A stretch of 64,000 nt of DNA from Isoetes taiwanensis (lineage: Eukaryota > Streptophyta > Lycopodiopsida > Isoetales > Isoetaceae). How positions within the stretch are numbered: position 1 is the first letter of the stretch; every line of letters begins with the position of its first letter. Below are positions 33,840 to 45,450 of this stretch, piece after piece. The stretch spans positions 2,075,487-2,139,486 of the forward strand of contig JAJEKV010000049.1 of assembly GCA_021234155.1 (NCBI GenBank). The letters are read 5' to 3'. The position numbers and the translations under genes were made by a program. Below the pieces are notes generated by a model, which saw only the letters and a list, made by a program, of their open reading frames with translations, did no database searches and was not told where the DNA came from.

Positions 33840-36060
33840 GACTTTATATTGGGGTGGATGTCTCGGATCAAAGTGGGATCCACGCCTTGGATTCCTCTCA
33901 TCAAATGCTTTCCAATGAGTAGTGGTTTGGCATCATTCCGTGCAATGTTGGATAATCTAGGGGAATATTCATAGAATCTAAGGGAATTTGAGAATCTAAG
34001 AAAACCTTCAAAAAAGGTTTAAGAATCAAGGGAAATCTCGATGGAATCTTAGAGATCTAAGAGGATCTTCATAGAACTTAAGGGAATCTATAAGAATCTA
34101 GGTAGAATCTTGGGGAATCTAGACGAATCTTCACATAATCTTTGAAAATCTAGGGGAATCTTTATAGAACCTTAAGGATCTAAGGGGATCTTTGTGGAAT
34201 CTTAGGGAATCTTAGGAAATATGATGGGGGTCATGCATAGGGGCATGCACCATGTCTTTAAGTCGTCGGATCAAAAGGGGAGGAGAAATCATGGCCCTTA
34301 ATTTTTATAAGGAAAGTGCAAGGAAGCTTCCTAAAAGTGGATTTGGTGCAACCAATCTTAACCGTTAGATCAAAAGGGGGGAGAATAAATCCTAGCCATT
34401 CATTTTTTTATTAAATTAGATTTTTTTATATTAAAGAAGATAGTTAATGAACCCTTTATTTAATGAAAAGATATATAAAATTATTCTATGTGTCCCAGGA
34501 AAGGATGTACCCATGCTATATAGAGATTAATGCCAGCCGTCCAATTGGAAATGGAGGGCCATGATGCCGCCACCTCATGGGAGAGGTCATGCATGGGCAT
34601 GGAAATATGATGGGGGTCATGCATAGGGGCACGCACCATGTCTTTAAGCCGTCGGATCAAAAGGGGAGGAGAAATCATGGCCCTTAATTTTTATAAGGAA
34701 AGTGCAAGGAAGCTTCCTAAAAGTGGATTTGGTGCAACCAATCTTAACCGTTGGATCAAAAGGGGGGAGAATAAATCCTAGCCATTCATTTTTTTATTAA
34801 ATTATATTGCGGTGGATGTCTCGGATCAAAGTGGGACCCACGCCATTGGATTCCTCTCATCAAATGCTTTCCAATGAGTAGTGGTTTGGCATCATTCCGT
34901 GCAATGTTGGATAATCTAGGGGAATATTCATAGAATCTAAGGGAATTTGAGAATCTAAGAAAACCTTCAAAAAAGGTTTAAGAATCAAGGGAAATCTCGA
35001 TGGAATCTTAGAGATCTAAGAGGATCTTCATAGAACTTAAGGGAATCTATAAGAATCTAGGTAGAATCTTGGGGAATCTAGACGAATCTTCACATAATCT
35101 TTGAAAATCTAGGGGAATCTTTATAGAACCTTAAGGATCTAAGGGGATCTTTGTGGAATCTTAGGGAATCGCAGGAGATTCCAAGGGATCTAGGGGAATC
35201 TTTGACAGTAGGTGCGTTCTACAGGGGAATCTTCATAGAATCTAAGGGAATCTAGAAGAATCTACATGGAATCTTAGAGAATCTAGAGGAATCTTAGGAT
35301 AATATTTGGGAATCTAAGGGAATCTCAAGAGAATATTTAAGAATCTAAAGGAATCTAGAGGAATCTTGGGATAACCTTTGAAATCAAGGAAATGTCAAGA
35401 GAGTCTTAAGGAATCTATGGGAATGAAGAGAACATAGGGGAATCTAAGAGTATCTTCAAAAAATGTTTGAGAATCTAGGGGAATCTTGATGGAATCTTAG
35501 AGAATCTAGTATAGAATCTAAGGGAATTTAGGAGAATCTACATAGAATCTTAGGGAATCTAAAGGAATCTTCAGATAATCTTTGAAAATCTAGGGGAATC
35601 TTTATAGAACCTTAAGAATCTAGGGGATGTTTATGGAATTTTAGGGAATTTAGGGGGAATCCAAGGGGATCTAGGGGAATCTTTGACACTAGGTGTGTTC
35701 TACAGGGGGATCTTCATAGAATCTAAGGAAATCTTGAAGAATCTACATGGAATCTTGAGGAATCTTAGGATAATCTTTGAGAATCTCAAGAGAATCTTCA
35801 AGAATCTAAAGGAATCTAAGGGAATCTTCATAAAATCTTTGAGTATCTAGAGAATGTTGGTGGAATGTTGGAGAATCTCTATGGAATCTTCATCGCATGA
35901 CTTTAAATTTGACTTCTACTCGAATTTGTACAATTCCTCGAGGAATAATCCGCGGATCTTGGGGAATATAGGCGAACATTGATGGAATCTCATAGTATCT
36001 AGGGAAACCTTTCTACAGTCTTTGGAGAATCTTGGAGAATCTTTATAGGATCTTCGTTGG
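33840..36060. repeat. GAATCT-rich minisatellite with a 959-bp higher-order duplication
   Basis: Variants of AAGGGAATCTAGA and TAGAATCTTAGG recur every 10-30 bp over 33,950-34,215 and 34,900-36,060. TCAAATGCTTTCCAATGAGT at 33,901 and 34,860 marks a larger duplication (offset 959 bp) that also covers part of the 386-bp array. All of it lies inside the TNP2 intron. Confidence 0.9.
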
Positions 36061-36117
36061 ATGGCACTGCATTTGGCTTCTAGTCGAATTTATACAGTCC
36101 CTCATAGTACAAAAACT

Positions 36118-36228
<111 letters not shown>

Positions 36229-39200
36229 TGTCCTTAGTAACTTATGTCTTTACGTGTACTTATCTTATTCCATATTACATGTTACAGCATCTTCTTATCC
36301 GAAACACACTAGATGTGATGCACGTGGAGAAAAATGTTGCAGAAAATGTAGTTAAAACAATACTTGGAGATGCTGACAAGGACAATGAAAAGGTATGAGA
36401 GGACATGAGAGAGATTGGAATTCGAGAGTCCCTCTGATCTCAATCACAAAACGGTAAAGTTGTTTTACCTCATGCTCCATATGTTCTTACAAAAAGAAGA
36501 AAAAAGCTTTCTTTCTTTGTTATACAAAGTGTGAAACCTCCAATTGGGATTGTCCTCTAACTTCAAAAGATGTGTTGCAAATGGAAAGCTCAAATCGATG
36601 AAATCACATGATTATCATATTCTTCTTCAGCAGTTCCTTCCTTTGGCTTGTCTAGGAGAAGGAGAAAGAATGTCAATATTAAGACTTAGTGCTTTGTTTA
36701 AGCAAATTACTGCAAAAGAGATTCATTTGAGTGAGATGAGTAACTTGAAGAGCGAAGCTGTGAATGTGTTATGCTTGCTTAAGAAGCATTTTCCGCCATC
36801 TTTTTTCACGATCATGACGCATCTCATCATACATCTAGTAGAAGAGCTAGCTATTTGTGGGCTGTGGATCGCATCGATGGATGTATCCCATTGAAAGATT
36901 CTTAAAACATCTCAAGAAATATGTTTCAAACATGGCATATCCAGAGGGATCCATTCTGCTGAAGGATACATAATTAATGAAGCAATGACTTTCACCACCA
37001 TGAAGGAGGACAAAAATATTGAACTTTTAGGTGAATATGATGGTGTCTTGGAGCGTAACACGTCTGAGGTTTTGGAAGGCAAAGGAACGCTGATAAAGTT
37101 GGATGTATCATTGCGACAACAAGCACACGAATGCATTCTAGCAAATTCAACCATCATCAACACATGGAGATTGTAAGTATTTCAGTTTTATAATTTAGAT
37201 TGATGTGCTTTAATGACAAAGTTAACTTTCAATCTGTTAATAACAGAAAATACGACCAATCACAACATGGTGTCTTTTCTGGGCGCAAACGACCGAGGGA
37301 GCAGGTTATGAACTTTCCAGAGTGGCTTAAAATGGAAGTCCAGTGTATGGTTCAAAATAAGGAGCAAGTAGATCCGTTATTGCTTGACCTTGCTTTTGGA
37401 GTTGAAGAATATGCTACAAGTTATAAAAGCATGTGGGCATATGGTTGGCATTTACGAGTGCAAGACTTAGATGCAAAACAAGTGACACAAGATTCAGGCA
37501 TTTCTGCAATATTTCAATCTACGAGCCGTAGTAGTGCTAAAGACAAGCGTCCAATTGAAGCTGACATAGAATATTTTGGCAAAATTCAACAGATTTTACA
37601 GGTTCTATTAGTACTTGTAAATATATTATTAATACTATTAGTACATCTAATTTATAACACTAATTCTTTTTTCATGGTTTGTAGGTCTGTCTTGGTTCAT
37701 CGCATGTGGTGCTTTTGCAATGCCATGGTATAGACCTGATATTATTGGACAACGAGCATCTACAAAATTTGACAAGTATGGCTTTCAACTGGTGGACACT
37801 ACAAAAGCTGCATATAAATCTAATTCAAGTTCTCAACCCTTTGTCTTTCCAGAACATGTCGAACAGGTAAAACTCCAATTATAGTTTCTTACTTGCAATA
37901 ATTTTTTTATGAAATCGTCTGGTTAAGCATTTAAATCTATGCAGGTTTTCTATTTTGATGATCCGCATAACGTAGGTTGGTCTATTGTGCTCCGAAACCC
38001 ATCTCGTAGATGGGCTAGTACTTACGATGAAAGTGAAAAAGTAACTTGACGACATCGTGTATTTCATAAATCTTGTAACATATCTCTCTTTCATTTTTGT
38101 AATTCAAAAGACATCCCAAGTGCAATTTCATTCAATTTTACGGTTCTGACATTATAATATGATAACGTATGATTTTATAAAAATTGAATAAGAAACAAAA
38201 GTGAAGTTTCTATTGCTTTTAGTATGCTTCTACTTTTTCACTATAGCAATATTATACCACAATGAATGAGGAGTTTTATAGTTACACTTAAATCAAAGAT
38301 ATAGATGGGAACCCGTATGATTACATACTACTTGTATATATGCCACTTGTATTGAACAAATGGCAAAATTCCCACCACACTTTAATGGCAAATAGAAGTC
38401 ACTTATACAAGTGTCATTTGTTCATCTGCAAATGGTACCAACAAGCGGCACTAACATGTCACTTATTAGTTTGCCATTTACGTCGCTCAAAATGGCAAAA
38501 CATTGCCCACACTTAGATGGCACATTCAAGTCACTTAGACATGTGACGTTTATTGGAACACAAATGGCACAAATAGGCCGCACTTATAGGGCACTTACAT
38601 GGCACTTATTAGTTTGCCATTTATGTAGGTCAAAATGGCAAAATATTGACCACACTTAAATGGCACATGCATGACACTAATCTTTGTGCCATTTATAAGG
38701 CAAACAAATGGCAACATAATTGTCACTTAAATGGCACATACTTGTCACGTTTTTTTATGTGCCAATTACAATGATACAAATGGCAAATTCATGAAATTGT
38801 GCCATTTCTTCGTGCCATTTATGCGCATTTTTGTAGTAGTGCAAGAATTGACATTATTTGCTTTTGTTGATTATTTTTGTTCTTGAAATTTTCTAATGAC
38901 GGTCTCATCAATGTATCAACTTCATGTTTATGGATTTTAGTAGAGAAAACAATGCGTTATAAGGAATGTGGAAGGCAACTGAATCTAGAAAGATAAAATT
39001 TTGAAAAGACAGGCCCAAAACTTATGCTCAAAATATACATTTAAAAGTAGTCAAACATATCAACAAAAATAGATTCATAAGTGCAAAACACAAAATTTTG
39101 TCTTGGTTCATTGGCATACTTTAATTCATCATGGAACTCTAAATATACATCTCCACATGGAGCAACATCACCAAGGGCCTAACTTCTATAAGTAACATCT

Positions 39201-39288
39201 TAGCCGGGGTAAAAATGAAATGCATGTGCGAGTCATTGATTTGAACTGCGCACGATGTCTCATGACCATCAAGCACGTGAGACAACTA

Positions 39289-39703
39289 TGAGATTAACTT
39301 TGACCTTCTATTTGCTAAAGAAATTGGAACTAGAGCAATGTCACACACAAAACCAAGTTATTCAAATAAACCTATGAATACAAGGAAAATAATCATAAGC
39401 GAATGCCGAAACTTCAACTGATTATCTCGATTCATGCAGTTATCTGTACATAAAGAATTTCTGTTTATATATACTAGGGGATCACCGCATTACGGCAATC
39501 CCAGCATTGAATCATCTAGTCGGTTGCTAGATGCTTGCTTTTGTATCCACCTGGCCGGTGACACTGTTCACCGAGCTAGGATCTAGGGTTATTCATAAAC
39601 CTGTGCAAATATTGTATTGCAAACCATTGAACCATTGTTTTTCCATGAATATTCAATGAACACAATAATATAATGGTTTTGCAACACATTAACATTCTTA
39701 ACA
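39289..39703 (-). repeat. 3' LTR of the copia element
   Basis: The ends are TG...CA on the minus strand. The first 109 bp from the left are shared with the truncated 5' LTR at 43,947-44,055, with no indels and few mismatches. AACTA lies outside the left end as the possible target duplication, but its partner is lost. A Helitron-like 3' end motif lies inside (39,473-39,501). Confidence 0.85.
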
Positions 39704-39735
39704 GTTCCCCTTCATTGAATATCCCTGTTCAGGTC

Positions 39736-41100
39736 TTATAATTGCATCACAGTGTCACTGCCTTCTATTCTCTGAACTCTTACCAAATCTTTTAGCATGT
39801 TATATCTTGGCTCTCTAAGAGCCTTAGTTAGCATGTCTGCTATCTGTCTTTCTGTTGGAATATACTTCACTGCTATTAATTTTCTTTGAACCATTTCTCT
39901 AATAAAATGTTGCTTCATCTCAATACGCTTTGACCTCTCATGTAGCACTGGATTTTGTGTCATTGCAATTCTACTGGCACTGTCAGACCATAAGGTAGTT
40001 GGTTCATGATCCCTTATTCCAATTTCTTCCAGAAGTCTTCTTATCCATATGATTTCCTTTGATGCCAAAGTTATGGCTGTGTACTCAGCCTCTGCACTAG
40101 ATAATGCTACTGTATTTTGTTTTTTGCATTTCCAACTCACTGGATTTTCACCAATCATTACTATATAACCTGAAGTTGAATGCCTTTGGTCTGCATCTCC
40201 TCCCCAATCCGCATCTGCAAGTGCATCAATATTGTAACCTTTATCCCTGAATGTTATTCCATGATCTACTGTCCCTTTCAAATACCTTAAAATGCGTTTG
40301 GCAGCTGCCCAGTGTGATCTCCCTGGATTGTTGTTATATCTACTTAACAAATTGACTGCAAAAGCAATGTCTGGTCTTGTAGCTCCTGATAAATGTAGCA
40401 GACAGCCTATTAAACTTCTGTAAGGAACTTTCTTCATATGCTCAATTTCTTCAATTGTTGTAGGATACATCCTTTTGCTGATTTTATGTCCTGGAACTAA
40501 AGGAGTGCTCACCACATTGCATTCTGTCATTTTGAATCTTTCAAGCATGCCATGTACATAATCGGCTTGACTCAAGTTTATAGTCTTCTCATCTCGATTT
40601 CTGATCACTTTAATTCCCAAGAATTTCTTCAACTCTCCCAGATCAATCATCTTAAATCTGGATTTGAGTAGCTTTTTGCAAGTTTTCAAGCAAGCGAGAC
40701 GATTAGAAAACATCACACAATCATCTACATAAAGTGCAATGAGACAAAAATTATTATGCTGCCTGTACACATATAAGTTTCCATCTCCATTCAACTTCAT
40801 AAATTCTTGGTCTGTCAGATATTTATCCATGCATGTATACCATGCTCTAGGTGACTGTTTAAGCCCATATACTGCCCTCTTTAACTTCCATATTTTATCA
40901 TTCTTTTCTTCAAATCCCAAAGGTGGCGTCATGTAAATCTCCTCCTCTAGCTCTGCATTCAAAAATGCAGTACTGACATCCATATGATGAACTTTCCAAT
41001 TCATTGAATTGGCCAATGCTAACATAATTCTTATGCTTGACAATTTCACTATTGGAGAATAAGTGTCATTATAATTAACTCCCTTTTGCTGTGTGAACCC
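39736..41100 (-). CDS. copia reverse transcriptase and RNase H
   Basis: About 440 residues. DVSTAFLNAELEEEIYMTPP and AVYGLKQSPRAWY mark the copia reverse transcriptase, with the catalytic site LIALYVDDCVMFSN. Downstream, YLKGTVDHGITF leads to the RNase H domain with ADADWGGD, SSAEAEYTAITLASKEIIWI and WSDSASRIA carrying the acidic residues, and ADMLTKAL near the end. It was originally continuous with the integrase frame; a frame break at about 41,050-41,100 now separates them. The protein ends normally at 39,736. Confidence 0.9.
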   Translation of the reverse strand, partial: GFTQQKGVNYNDTYSPIVKLSSIRIMLALANSMNWKVHHMDVSTAFLNAELEEEIYMTPPLGFEEKNDKIWKLKRAVYGLKQSPRAWYTCMDKYLTDQEFMKLNGDGNLYVYRQHNNFCLIALYVDDCVMFSNRLACLKTCKKLLKSRFKMIDLGELKKFLGIKVIRNRDEKTINLSQADYVHGMLERFKMTECNVVSTPLVPGHKISKRMYPTTIEEIEHMKKVPYRSLIGCLLHLSGATRPDIAFAVNLLSRYNNNPGRSHWAAAKRILRYLKGTVDHGITFRDKGYNIDALADADWGGDADQRHSTSGYIVMIGENPVSWKCKKQNTVALSSAEAEYTAITLASKEIIWIRRLLEEIGIRDHEPTTLWSDSASRIAMTQNPVLHERSKRIEMKQHFIREMVQRKLIAVKYIPTERQIADMLTKALREPRYNMLKDLVRVQRIEGSDTVMQL

Positions 41101-42731
41101 TTGAGCAACAAGTCCGGCTTGTATTTCTTGGATCCATCTGGAAGTTCTTTAATTTTAAAAATCCATTCGTTTCCCACAATATTTTTATTTTCTGGCCTGT
41201 TTATTATTTCAAATGTCTCTGTTCTTCTAAATGCTACCATTTCCTCATTCATGGCATTTTGCCAGAGCTTGCTATTTTTACCAGTCATAGCCTCTTCATA
41301 TGTTGGATGCACATCATTTTCCATTGCTGTCATTAAATGTGGTATCATTTCTTCTTCTACTGTCTCTAATCTTCTACTTTTTCCATCAGCTTCTCTCCCA
41401 TGTTCATCAATTTTAATCCCTTTATCTGCCAGTTCCTTTTTGAGTCTTTCTGCCTCAGACATCCTTTCACTTTGTTTAACAGTATTGATTCCCTCTTGCA
41501 TAACCTCTTGGGTAGGGTCATTAATTTTCATGCCCCCTTGCACTATTTTATTTGAGTCTCCATCATCATCACTATCAGATTCAGGATTATGATTTGTTTT
41601 CTCTATTTCATTTGTCATACTCTTTTTCTGTAGATTCAAATCCCTAAGGTCCTTGTACAACTGCTCTTCTGTAAACACAACATCTCTGCTTACTAGTATT
41701 TTCCTTTTGTTTGGGTCATAAAGCCTGTATGCTTTAGACTCCTCATCATATCCGACCAGAAATGCTGTCAATGCCCTGTCATCCAATTTACCCCTCAATT
41801 CTTCTGGGATATGAACATAAGCCAGACATCCATAGGTTCTAAAACCTTCATATGTAGGCATTTTCTTAGTCCATAACAATTCTGGAATTTCCCCATCTAG
41901 ACTTGCACTTGACAACCTATTTTGTATGTAGATTGCTGTTTTTAGAGCTTCTTCCCACAGTATATTAGGCAATCCAGCATGTTTCAACATTGCCCTAACT
42001 GCAGTCAAGCATGTTCGATTCTTTCTTTCTGCCACCCCATTCTGCTGAGGAGAGTATCTGCATGTCAACTGCCTCTTAATGCCTTTTTCAATGCAAAAGG
42101 ATTTGAATTTCTTTGAAATATATTCACCTCCCCTGTCTGATCTTAGACACTTAACTTTATACCCTGTTTCTCGTTCCATTTCAGTCAAATATTCCTTGAA
42201 TGCTCTTAGAACTTCACGTTTCTTTGCTAAACAGTAACATTTAGCCTTTCTAGTGTAATCATCTATAAGACCACATATATCTGTATGCACCAGCTCCAAA
42301 GGTGTTTCAGCCCTTTTTGATCTCCTGCCAAAAGGTAATCTGGTACTTTTTCCAATCATACAACCTCTGCATACAAAATTCCTCTGATATTCATTTGCTG
42401 CATTTATATATCCAGACTTATTTAGGGCTTTCACATTATTCATGTTAGTGTGCCCAAGATGTTCATGCCATGTTTTTAAGCTAGGGACTGAAACATTATT
42501 AACTGTTGGACAAATTTCAGAAGTATGCAACTCAAAAAGATCTCCAACTCTTTTTCCCAGAAAACATATTTTATTATCTTTCATAATCTTGCATACAAGC
42601 TTGTCAAATAGGACCTGGTAGTCCAAGTCAACTAATTGACTTACAGAGATTAGATTTTTTACAATCGAAGGTACACAAAGGACCTTTTCTATTTCTACTC
42701 GATTTCCTTGCAGATCATATAATTTTAGCAT
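41049..42731 (-). CDS. copia integrase and N-terminal part of reverse transcriptase
   Basis: TWHEHLGHTNMNNVKAL with CRGCMIGKSTRLPF is the HHCC zinc domain. The DDE core is visible as HTDICG, LRSDRGGEY and SPQQNGVAERKNRTCL. Between HTDICG and DDYTRK about 20 residues usually found in copia integrases are missing, so the catalytic core is damaged. An integrase C-terminal region follows (FRTYGCLAYVHIPEELRGKL, FLVGYDEESKAYRLYDP), then an acidic linker and the start of reverse transcriptase (WQNAMNEEMVAFRRTETFEI). It belongs to the same polyprotein as the flanking frames. Confidence 0.9.
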   Translation of the reverse strand: MLKLYDLQGNRVEIEKVLCVPSIVKNLISVSQLVDLDYQVLFDKLVCKIMKDNKICFLGKRVGDLFELHTSEICPTVNNVSVPSLKTWHEHLGHTNMNNVKALNKSGYINAANEYQRNFVCRGCMIGKSTRLPFGRRSKRAETPLELVHTDICGLIDDYTRKAKCYCLAKKREVLRAFKEYLTEMERETGYKVKCLRSDRGGEYISKKFKSFCIEKGIKRQLTCRYSPQQNGVAERKNRTCLTAVRAMLKHAGLPNILWEEALKTAIYIQNRLSSASLDGEIPELLWTKKMPTYEGFRTYGCLAYVHIPEELRGKLDDRALTAFLVGYDEESKAYRLYDPNKRKILVSRDVVFTEEQLYKDLRDLNLQKKSMTNEIEKTNHNPESDSDDDGDSNKIVQGGMKINDPTQEVMQEGINTVKQSERMSEAERLKKELADKGIKIDEHGREADGKSRRLETVEEEMIPHLMTAMENDVHPTYEEAMTGKNSKLWQNAMNEEMVAFRRTETFEIINRPENKNIVGNEWIFKIKELPDGSKKYKPDLLLKGSHSKRELIIMTLILQ

Positions 42732-42789
42732 TCCTGCTGCTTTTACTTCTTGAGTTCTCCCATCCCCTAACCAAATATTCTTTGTCTTC

Positions 42790-43921
42790 TACTCCTTGTC
42801 CCACCTTGTAAGCAAGTCTGAAGATCCTATGATTGTTCTTTCAGCTCCCGAATCTACAATAAAAGATGCTTTAGAATTTTGTGTTTTGCTTAAAGAATTT
42901 GAAAACACATTTGTTACCTCTTCTTCTGAATCCTCCACTTCACATTCTATGACAGCCACATTTGTGCTTGCTGCCTTAGTACCTCTGCCTCTACCCTTAT
43001 TGGTATTCTAATGAATTGGTTTCGCCCTGCCTCTACCTCTGCCCCTGCCATTGTCCCTTGGACTTGGGCATTTAGATGCAACATGTCCTACACCTCCACA
43101 TGTATAGCAGGTTTTCACATTTTGAACATTTCTAGGGCAGTTAAATTTCAAATGCCCCACTTCCCCACAGCCATAGCATGGCCCAATCTGCTTACCTCTG
43201 TCACTAGAGGATTTCCTTTTCTCACAGCCAGCACCTTTGCTGATTCTTCATCATCATCATTCTCATTATCCATCACAGATTTCTGTTCTACTTCAGTTCT
43301 GGCAATCTGTTCAGCCTCCTCCCTAGTTCTGGCAACAGTCCTTATGAGTGTGGCCAATGTTCCATAATTGGCAAACATTTTTGAAATTGCCAAAATTTGA
43401 TGACTTACTGACATTGTTACCCCAGCTGCTTCTAAATGTGCACAAAGAGAATCAAACTTGTGGAACATTGTAGTCAAATCTGTCTTGTCATCAAATCTCA
43501 TTTTTCTAATCTCTTTTTCCAGAACATCAATCTGAGATGAGCTCTTAGTTTGGTATGTTTTGATCAAATACCTCCATGCCTCCCTAGGACTCAAGTCCCT
43601 TAGCTTAAGCATAATACTTGGTGCAACTTTGCACATAATTATAGCTTTAGCCTGGCTTATTTTTAAATCATCACCTGCCTTATCACAGCTAACACTTACC
43701 TCTTTGTATTTTGCAGTAGACTCCCCTGATTTTGCTATTGAAGTTTCTCCTATTGCTGAACTGCTCATTTCATCATCAACATTAGTACCAGGTTCAATTA
43801 CACACCATAATCCCTCAAATTGTAAAACCTCTTTAACTCTCTCTTTCCATATTTGAAAACCTCCAACTCCCTGGAAAACTTCTATTGAGCTTAAGAGAGT
43901 AGCACCAAATCATGTGGACAT
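42790..43921 (-). pseudogene. copia gag and protease, broken
   Basis: gag starts at 43,921, but its fourth codon is a TGA stop. The frame then continues through EVFQGVGGFQIWKERVKEVL to SPREAWRYLIKTYQTKSSSQ and FHKFDSLCAHLEAAG, a UBN2-type capsid. After a frame shift near 43,190 there are two CCHC knuckles (CYGCGEVGHLKFNC and CYTCGGVGHVASKC) and an RGRGRGR tail. The protease is visible at about 42,870 as ASFIVDSGAERTIIGSSDLL (the DSG active site) and is closed by a stop at 42,790. Confidence 0.85.
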
Positions 43922-43931
43922 TGTGCAGTTA

Positions 43932-43943
43932 GCTCTGATACCA
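43932..43943 (-). promoter_or_regulatory. Primer binding site of the copia element
   Basis: TGGTATCAGAGC on the minus strand, four bases after the LTR end, complementary to the 3' end of initiator-Met tRNA as in most plant copia elements. Confidence 0.9.
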
Positions 43944-44099
43944 CTGTGAGATTAACTTTGACCTTGTATTTGCTAAAGAAATTGGAACTAGAGCAATGTT
44001 ACACACAAAACCAAGTTATTCAAATAAACCTATGAATATAAGGAAAATAATCATATCTTTGTTCAAGACAATCATTCTAAAGCATAAGTAGACTCAAAG

Positions 44100-45220
44100 T
44101 CATTCATCAATTCAAATAGACTCATTATATCTTTCTTTCCAGATAGCCTTCACGTAAGAGCTTAGAATGTGTGTTGGCATTTTAAAAAGATCTTTTAGCG
44201 TGGTTGCTTGAGTGCCATATCTATCTCGAATATCAGCATATGAAGCACATTTCATGCTCTTCTGTTTCAACTTCTTGCTCTAAACATGCATGACAAAACC
44301 TCTGGTTTCGAGGAGTACCATTCCACCTTCCAGTCTCTATATGAAGTGAATGCGAAGACAACCTTAGTTGATAAATGAGCATTCGATTTCTTCTGTCTAT
44401 ATGGGAAAGAAGATATTGATGTTCTCTATATTCCTGTAAATCATTTATCTTAGTCGGATAAAACTGCCTTTTTAACATCTCCTTCTGACTCAAACGTCCA
44501 CATCCTCTTTACAGCTATTCCAGAAACCTGCATATGGACATCCTAAAATTTAAGTGATGTAGGTCAAGTTGCATTACCTAGCCATCTTTGTGCCCATTGT
44601 TTAACAACAAAATACCAACCTTTAGATATAGACTGCTCTAGAGCCAATTTAGGAAATCTATCATGCTCCATGTGTAGCACCCTATTAATATAAGTTATGG
44701 TCCTGCAAAGAGCCTCCACCTCTAGTGGAAGCATACCCGTTTCTGCTAATAGCATCTCATATGGTGTTTGGAATTTTACCCTAAATTCCCCAAGCAAGAA
44801 CCTTTTCTGTAATTTTTCTATTCCATTCCAGCTCTTTCTTGACAAGCCAGGCCCCCAAATAGGACTTCCATAGAGGATTACCGTCTTCACTTGCACGCCA
44901 AATAGCAACCGTCTTAAATACCAATGGTCAAAATTATTAATCTTGCATTGATGAAGCATACCGTATAGAGCTCGCAGACCTCCCGAGGCCCTATTTTGGG
45001 CTGCCACATTCCACCTGTAACTGTGTGATATTTCAACATCAAGATACTTACACTCTTTTACTTTCTGCAAGGGTATTTCTTCGATAGAAAACATTGTATT
45101 ATCATGCCCGCCAATACCATAACTTTTGACTTTTGTACATTGATATAATATTCAGATGCTAGCATCTATTCCAACATAGATGAGTTCTTTTGCGACTACA
45201 ATGTCAATTCACCAGTGCAC
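44100..45220 (-). mobile_element. LINE fragment: C-terminal reverse transcriptase and zinc knuckle
   Basis: The minus-strand frames at 45,094-44,564 and 44,493-44,233 encode VKECKYLDVEISHSYRWN, NRASGGLRALYGMLHQCKIN, VKTVILYGSPIWGPGLSRKS, GMLPLEVEALCRTITYINRV, LRLSSHSLHIETGRWNGTPR and FCHACLEQEVETEEHEMCFI. This order matches the thumb-to-zinc-knuckle part of the LINE clade found elsewhere in this window. A frame break lies between the two frames. Its 3' end meets the truncated copia LTR at about 44,056 without a microsatellite tail, so the junction is a rearrangement. Confidence 0.85.
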
Positions 45221-45236
45221 GGTGTCGTTTTATCTA

Positions 45237-45450
45237 ATAAAAGAATAAGAATAAGAATAAGAATAGTTTTTTTATCGTCCACTGAGACAAACAATTGGAG
45301 GTTAGTCAAAGCACTATATTACCCAATAAGTAGATATATGTACTCCACCCTCTACCTACGTCTCTCAAAGCACATCAACATAGACAACGTTCTCTTGGAT
45401 AGACTTCAACAAATAGGAAGTCATCGTTTAGTTGGATGTAGTGCTCTAAC
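45237..45450 (-). mobile_element. LINE 3' end with (TTCTTA)n tail
   Basis: On the minus strand, GTCTCAGTGGACGATAAAA is followed by a run of TTCTTA repeats (45,264-45,237). The GTGGACGATAAAA box is the one that precedes the TTCC tails elsewhere in this window, so this looks like a related 3' end with a different microsatellite. The body is short and non-coding; the right boundary is uncertain. Confidence 0.6.

Larger units (their letters stand above)
39289..44055 (-). mobile_element. Ty1/copia LTR retrotransposon, 5' LTR truncated
   Basis: The 3' LTR is 39,703-39,289 (415 bp, TGTTAAGAATG...TTAATCTCA), preceded by a purine tract GAAGGGGAAC. The 5' LTR keeps only its last 109 bp (44,055-43,947), which match the 3' LTR with few changes. 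The primer site TGGTATCAGAGC (43,943-43,932) is complementary to initiator-Met tRNA. The gene order gag, protease, integrase, reverse transcriptase, RNase H defines Ty1/copia. Missing LTR sequence and several frame breaks make it non-autonomous. Confidence 0.93.

Noticed and set aside
32622-34678. Three near-identical 65-codon minus-strand frames
   Set aside because: They repeat because the 386-bp satellite unit repeats. There is no motif, and they lie inside a transposase intron.
32625-36060. CRISPR-like array
   Set aside because: The repeats are long tandem units or degenerate minisatellite words without regular unique spacers, in a plant transposon intron.
41086-41592. 168-codon plus-strand frame inside the copia element
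   Set aside because: It is antisense to the acidic linker between integrase and reverse transcriptase; composition explains the open frame.
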